From Campylobacterota bacterium (GTDB lineage: Bacteria > Campylobacterota > Campylobacteria > Campylobacterales > SZUA-545): DNA of 9,694 nt. The position numbers and the translations under genes were made by a program. Positions 6,544-9,694 of this stretch are shown piece by piece; within the stretch, counting starts at the first letter, position 1, and the number at the start of each line of letters is the position of its first letter. The notes under the pieces were generated by a model that worked only from the letters and a program-made list of their open reading frames with translations, did no database searches and was not told the origin of the DNA. Where the stretch lies: assembly GCA_003561815.1 (NCBI GenBank), contig PWVP01000091.1, positions 1 through 9,694 on the forward strand. The letters are read 5' to 3'.

Positions 6544-7032
6544 GTGAAAACCCATCTAAGTGCAGGCCTCAACGCCTTCTATCTGGTCTTTTTAGGGGTG
6601 CTGCTGGGCAGTACGCTCGCCCTGGGCGCCCTAAGTGCGCCGGTGATTTTTGGGGCCAATCACTACCTGGAGCACACCCTTTTAAGCCGCTATGAGTCTG
6701 GACAGATTATGAGTGAGATCTTCGCCCGCTACGCGGTGATCTTAAAGGCGGGGCTAGTGACCGTGGTACTCTATGAGGGGTGGCGCCTGTGGCTCAAAGA
6801 GTCTGGCATGATGCTGCTTATGGCGGTCGCGGGTGTGCTCGCCGCAGGCGGGGCGTTTGCCTTCTACTATACGCCCGAGATTTTACAGGCGCAGGCCCTA
6901 GGCGAAGCGGCAACCGCCAGCGCCGCCTTTGATCAGCTCCACAAGGGGGCTGAGATGAGCTTCAAACTGCTCAGCTTTGCGCTGGGTGCGCTTCTTTTCT
7001 TGCGTGTGCTTCGTCTGCAGCGGGCCTACTAA
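6544..7032 (+). CDS. DUF4149-like four-helix inner-membrane protein
   Basis: Integral membrane protein of 162 residues with four predicted helices at about residues 9-36, 63-84, 87-109 and 139-158. The first helix has a long small-residue stretch ending ALGALSAPVIFG. The size and helix pattern, with Ala/Pro-Val-Ile-Phe after helix 1, resemble DUF4149 (TMEM205-like) proteins, whose biochemical role is not known. The start is GTG with a strong ribosome binding site. It lies 18 bases after the barrel-like gene, probably as the last gene of the symporter operon. Its stop overlaps by 4 bases the stop of the convergent small gene on the minus strand, so no intrinsic terminator fits between them. 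Confidence 0.8.
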   Translation: MKTHLSAGLNAFYLVFLGVLLGSTLALGALSAPVIFGANHYLEHTLLSRYESGQIMSEIFARYAVILKAGLVTVVLYEGWRLWLKESGMMLLMAVAGVLAAGGAFAFYYTPEILQAQALGEAATASAAFDQLHKGAEMSFKLLSFALGALLFLRVLRLQRAY

Positions 7033-7220
7033 GCCTCTTTACGAACCGGCTCGAAATCCGCCTGCTTGCGGATATGATCAAAGAGCCGGTCCACAATCAC
7101 CTGCCGCTGCTTCACCAGCCCATCCAGCTCATCGATCCGTGAGGACTCAATGCGATCGCGCAGCTGACGGTGGACCGCCCGAAACTCCCCGGCCAAACTC
7201 TTTACCTCTCGTGCTGACAT
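7029..7220 (-). CDS. Small charged helical protein (63 residues)
   Basis: I do not recognise a named family. The sequence is almost wholly helix-forming, rich in Arg, Glu, Lys and Asp, with heptad-like hydrophobic spacing (VKSLAGEFRAVHRQLRDRI, then DELDGLVKQRQVIVDRLFDHI). This suggests a short coiled coil or helical hairpin. The segment VKQRQVIVDRL is loosely like the helical repeats of flagellar chaperones FlgN/FliT, but this is too weak to name it. I chose the ATG at 7220 because AAAGGAGG lies just upstream; the reading frame stays open 12 codons further to 7256 without a better site. It lies 53 bases downstream of the globin-like gene and overlaps the DUF4149 stop by 4 bases. It probably belongs to the DUF3108-globin operon. 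Confidence 0.65.
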   Translation of the reverse strand: MSAREVKSLAGEFRAVHRQLRDRIESSRIDELDGLVKQRQVIVDRLFDHIRKQADFEPVRKEA

Positions 7221-7228
7221 AACGCCTC

Positions 7229-7246
7229 CTTTAGTCTTGGCTAAAG
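7229..7246 (-). promoter_or_regulatory. Hairpin overlapping the ribosome binding site of the 63-residue gene
   Basis: CTTTAG, six bases, CTAAAG is a perfect six-pair inverted repeat between the globin-like gene and the small gene. On the minus strand its 3' arm CTAAAG runs directly into GAGG, so half of the site AAAGGAGG is in the stem. It could damp translation of the small protein relative to its upstream partners. There is no T-run after it, so it is not an intrinsic terminator. Confidence 0.4.
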
Positions 7247-7273
7247 CAAGCAGCATCTGTTCCGAAAGGATCC

Positions 7274-8260
7274 CTAAAAGAGCTCTAGCTCCTGCTCCTC
7301 CTCGCCGCTGCTCTCACCGGGCAGAAGAAGCGTCTCCAGCTGAGCACAACTGGAAAACAGCGAAGCGTCCAGATAGTGAATATCCTGGGCACTCTGGGCA
7401 ACGAACACCTCCTGGCGCCACTGGCCAAGATCGCCAATCACCGCCTCCAAAAAGGCGAGAACCCGTTTGGCCCGATCGGGCGACTCAATCTCATCAACCC
7501 TCTCAATCAGGCCGGCGAGCGACTCAAGTGCGTAGCCGAGATCCTGAAACTCCAGCGTGTTGTTTAAAGCCCTGGCGTAGGTGCCCAAAAGCGCCACCAG
7601 CACACCGCGAAGCTTCCCACTCAACGCCCCCTCCAGATCGATCGCCCCCCTGGCATCCTCCTCAAGCTCTTTGAGCTCTGCGACCAGATCGCTATCCAGG
7701 CCACCACTCTCGGCGACAAACCGGGCGGCGTCGATCTTTTCGCTCTGGGGTGGATGCATCGCCTTAAGCCGCTCGCTATCGACCACGCTCTCTATCTTTG
7801 GCTTAATGGCCGCTGCCACCCTCTCCTGAGCCTCCGGGCCACCATAGGTGCACGCCATCGCCCCAAAAAGGGCAAAAAGCTTCGCTTGCCAGAGGGCAAG
7901 TCGATCCCCCTCAACCCCCCGCCTGGCCAACCAGGCGAGCACCAGATCCGAGTAGAGCAGAAAGTATCTGGAGAAGATTCCAAAATCGAGTCGAATACGC
8001 CCATGAACCGCGCCGGAGCTCTTGATCATCGGCATCATCGCCTCTAGCGGCTGGGTCAAAAAGCGGATCAAAAAGACCGATTGACGAATCTTCAGGTGGT
8101 GAAGCATCGAAGCGTCCGCCACGAAACGACCCGCCTCACGATCGGCGACCACCTGCGCATAAAACGGCTGCACAATCTCCTCGATAATCGTCGGCAAGGT
8201 TTGCTCTGAAAGCGCCAGGCGCACATCCACCCCTTGAACCCTTTGGCTACACGGCTTCAT
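7274..8260 (-). CDS. Globin-sensor-like (protoglobin fold) protein with unknown helical C-terminal region
   Basis: Soluble protein of 328 residues. The N-terminal part (about residues 14-155) matches the pattern of globin-coupled sensors: IIEEIVQPFYAQVV (B helix), LHHLKIRQSVFLIRFL (E helix), then AVHGRIRLDFGIF and SRYFLLYSDLVLAWL (F and G helices). His86 would be the proximal haem ligand and Tyr34 the distal residue; their spacing of 52 compares with 53 in HemAT-Bs (Y70/H123) and 55 in EcDosC (Y43/H98). No methyl-accepting, GGDEF or kinase motif follows. Residues 185-312 are helical with LNNTLEFQDLGYALESLAG and AQDIHYLDASLFSSC, which I do not recognise, and the protein ends in an acidic tail EEEQELELF. 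ATG 8260 was chosen over GTG 8266: it overlaps the DUF3108 stop (ATGA) and AAAGGAG lies 7 bases upstream. Oxygen or redox sensing is an inference; haem binding is untested. Confidence 0.6.
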   Translation of the reverse strand: MKPCSQRVQGVDVRLALSEQTLPTIIEEIVQPFYAQVVADREAGRFVADASMLHHLKIRQSVFLIRFLTQPLEAMMPMIKSSGAVHGRIRLDFGIFSRYFLLYSDLVLAWLARRGVEGDRLALWQAKLFALFGAMACTYGGPEAQERVAAAIKPKIESVVDSERLKAMHPPQSEKIDAARFVAESGGLDSDLVAELKELEEDARGAIDLEGALSGKLRGVLVALLGTYARALNNTLEFQDLGYALESLAGLIERVDEIESPDRAKRVLAFLEAVIGDLGQWRQEVFVAQSAQDIHYLDASLFSSCAQLETLLLPGESSGEEEQELELF

Positions 8261-9003
8261 TGCCACTCTCCTTTTACTCTCTTCTCCTCCAGCTCTCCCC
8301 AGATATCCCCAAAGAGAAGCGTCCGCTTCAAAACCGCCCGGGTGGCCACCCGATCGCCGTCGATATTTAAAAAGAGCTCCCCCTTATCACTGGTGAAGAT
8401 CTCCTGATTCACCTGCACCACCAGATAGAGCCCCTCGGTATCGAAGGTGCGCTTCGCCTCACGCAGCAGATCCCCTTTGGGTCGCTCAATCACCACCGGT
8501 TCATCTGAGCCCATGGCGGCCAGCTCCAGGCGCTGATGGCCCTTCTCCTCAAAGCGGGCCCCCACATTGTGATAGAGGGTGAGCAGATCATCTGGAGCGT
8601 ACTCATCGAGCAGATTGGATCGGTGGCTGCACTCCCCTGAACGACACCGCTCGCGAATCTCATTGACCACCTGATGCTCGTGATCGAAGTAGTACCCCTT
8701 AAACCGCTTGCGATCGCGGTAGGTGACGGTCGCCTCGAAGCGATCGGGCACCAGTAGACCATCGACGACCCGTCCACGGCTCTCATGGCGCTCACGCCGA
8801 TCGCCGCTTAGACGCCTGGCCAGCCCCCGGGTGCGCACCTCCACAGCTGTCTCATAGGTGCCATCGGGCGCTATCTCAAGCGATGCACGCGCCTCACCAA
8901 GCGTAAAAAACCCGTAACCGACCTTATATTTGGCGTAGGAGCTAAACCCCTCATCGGCTAAAAGGAGTGTCGCCAACACCCCCACAGCCACCACTAACCG
9001 CAT
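8257..9003 (-). CDS. Exported DUF3108-like envelope protein
   Basis: Predicted periplasmic protein of 248 residues with a signal peptide (MRLVVAVGVLATLLLADE, cleavage near residue 16). It then has a beta-rich domain opening with FSSYAKYKVGYGFFTLGEARASLEI, the pattern of DUF3108 proteins. Further strands follow (RFEATVTYRDRKRFKGYYF, LYLVVQVNQEIF, ELFLNIDGD). A Cys pair, C120 and C125 (ERCRSGECS), could form a disulfide in the periplasm. No enzymatic role is known for the family. The ATG at 9003 has GAAGGAG 5 bases upstream; the frame stays open to 9063, but that extension would bury the signal peptide, so I reject it. It is the first gene of a three-gene minus-strand operon and overlaps the globin-like gene by ATGA. 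Confidence 0.8.
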   Translation of the reverse strand: MRLVVAVGVLATLLLADEGFSSYAKYKVGYGFFTLGEARASLEIAPDGTYETAVEVRTRGLARRLSGDRRERHESRGRVVDGLLVPDRFEATVTYRDRKRFKGYYFDHEHQVVNEIRERCRSGECSHRSNLLDEYAPDDLLTLYHNVGARFEEKGHQRLELAAMGSDEPVVIERPKGDLLREAKRTFDTEGLYLVVQVNQEIFTSDKGELFLNIDGDRVATRAVLKRTLLFGDIWGELEEKRVKGEWQ

Positions 9004-9040
9004 CCAGACTCCTTCGTGCCGATCTGCAAAACAGGCTCCC

Positions 9041-9046
9041 ATTTTA
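9041..9046 (-). promoter_or_regulatory. Possible -10 box for the DUF3108 operon
   Basis: On the minus strand GGTTAAAATGG contains TAAAAT about 38 bases before the ATG at 9003. It resembles the box before the FapA-like gene (TTTAAAATGG). Transcription would begin near 9034. No -35 box is evident. Confidence 0.4.
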
Positions 9047-9087
9047 ACCAAAAACGGTTTCACCCGGTGACCTCAGGGGCAAGATCC

Positions 9088-9093
9088 TATAAT
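9088..9093 (+). promoter_or_regulatory. Consensus -10 box for the right-end gene
   Basis: A perfect TATAAT sits about 27 bases before the TTG at 9120 and 39 before the ATG at 9132, giving a start of transcription near 9100. No good -35 hexamer is at the expected distance. It lies in the 116-base divergent gap with the DUF3108 promoter. Confidence 0.55.
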
Positions 9094-9119
9094 TTTGCCA
9101 TCACGAGCGAGGGGCTTTT

Positions 9120-9694
9120 TTGATCCAACCCATGCGACGCTGGCTTCTACCCATTATTCTGCCGGTAATACTGGCGGCTGAAGGGTGGCACTTTGAGCCC
9201 TTTGTGGGGATTGGCCCGGCCCAGGGGGAGTTTCGCTGGGTAAGCGCTGGAGAGCACGAGAGCGAGGGGGCGTTCACCTCGACGCTTGAGTGGCAAGGGC
9301 TCCAGAGCCGCCGGGAGCGAATCGGGCTCTATGCGACGCGGAACTTCTGGGAGCTGACCCTCACCTACGATCGCGGCACTCTACGGGATGGTTCGGTGGA
9401 GGATACCGATCGCTACGCCCAGGAGGGTTCGATACTCAATAGCCAGACGCGCCATAGCACCAGCGGACGCCACCGCACCCTGACAGGACACCTCGGTGTG
9501 CGGCTGGGTGAGCCCGATTTTCAGGTTATCCCACAGCTGCTCTGGCTTCAGCGCACCGATCGCTACCGGATCGGTTCAGGCTACCACACCGCCGATAACC
9601 GGGCCACCGGGGAGGTCAATAGCCGCTATGAGGCGCGTTTTGAGGGGTTTGGAGGGGCTTTGGAGCTTCGCTCCGCCCTAAGCGAAACGCTCAC
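9120..9694 (+). CDS. Outer-membrane beta-barrel-like protein, N-terminal part (cut by window edge)
   Basis: The open frame runs off the right edge with 191 residues visible. A signal peptide (MRRWLLPIILPVILAAEG in the ATG-numbered form) is followed by alternating strand-like segments rich in aromatic and charged residues: GWHFEPFVGIG, RERIGLYATRNFWELTLTYDRG, HRTLTGHLGVRLG and FQVIPQLLWLQRTDRYRIG. They are separated by polar turns. This is typical of an outer-membrane barrel, but I cannot name a family. The start is uncertain: TTG 9120 has GAGGGG 5 bases upstream and adds MIQP before the ATG at 9132, which has no site of its own. It is transcribed divergently from the DUF3108 gene from a consensus TATAAT. 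Confidence 0.7.
   Translation, partial: MIQPMRRWLLPIILPVILAAEGWHFEPFVGIGPAQGEFRWVSAGEHESEGAFTSTLEWQGLQSRRERIGLYATRNFWELTLTYDRGTLRDGSVEDTDRYAQEGSILNSQTRHSTSGRHRTLTGHLGVRLGEPDFQVIPQLLWLQRTDRYRIGSGYHTADNRATGEVNSRYEARFEGFGGALELRSALSETL

Noticed and set aside
7029..7220. Naming the 63-residue protein a FlgN/FliT flagellar chaperone
   Set aside because: Only a short helical stretch is similar, the protein is shorter than usual for those families, and no flagellar gene is adjacent.
7229..7246. CTTTAG/CTAAAG hairpin as a terminator
   Set aside because: Neither strand has a T-run after the stem, and it directly abuts a ribosome binding site.
9004..9063. Longer start for the DUF3108 protein at 9063
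   Set aside because: It would place 20 residues before a clear signal peptide and ignore the GAAGGAG directly before the ATG at 9003; the region also holds the likely promoter.
1..9694. Cyanobacterial origin, suggested by GCGATCGC (HIP1) octamers
   Set aside because: The gene content (long DapD succinylase, FapA, DUF4149, DUF3108) does not fit cyanobacteria, which use a different diaminopimelate route.

Overview
This window looks like ordinary chromosome from a GC-rich member of the Campylobacterota (Epsilonproteobacteria). The main pointer is the long form of DapD (about 400 residues, against about 270 in enteric bacteria). A FapA/DUF342 protein, a DUF3108 envelope protein and a DUF4149 membrane protein fit that group. 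The GC content, which I estimate in the high 50s percent, is high for the phylum, so the placement is an inference. Genes are densely packed. No gap between genes reaches 300 bases; the largest is about 116 bases (9004-9119). I see no tRNA, rRNA, CRISPR array, insertion sequence or attachment site.

Layout. (1) 1-1461, minus strand: dapD (lysine and diaminopimelate synthesis), followed 3 bases later by a low-molecular-weight protein tyrosine phosphatase that runs off the left edge. (2) 1516-4502, minus strand: a FapA/DUF342 protein coupled by a TGATG overlap to a secreted six-repeat NHL propeller. (3) 4549-4761, plus strand: a small unrecognised gene, divergent from fapA. (4) 4817-7032, plus strand: an SDF-family sodium/solute symporter, a small outer-membrane-barrel-like protein (ATGA overlap) and a DUF4149 four-helix membrane protein. 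(5) 7029-9003, minus strand: an exported DUF3108 protein, an ATGA-coupled protein whose N-terminal half reads as a globin sensor, and a 63-residue helical protein. (6) 9120-9694, plus strand: the start of a second barrel-like outer-membrane protein, divergent from the DUF3108 gene and cut by the right edge.

Most of the content is housekeeping or envelope biology. The most interesting items are: the globin-sensor-like protein, which has a correctly spaced proximal His and distal Tyr fused to an unrecognised helical output region; a symporter in which the substrate-carboxylate-binding Arg position is Ile; the 70-residue gene of unknown function; and a strong window-wide excess of the palindrome CGATCG (27 copies counted, about 3 expected from base composition). 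Translation is often coupled (TGATG, ATGA twice, and one 3-base gap), and GTG starts are common. Several probable promoters show a TATAAT-like -10 box with no clear -35 box.
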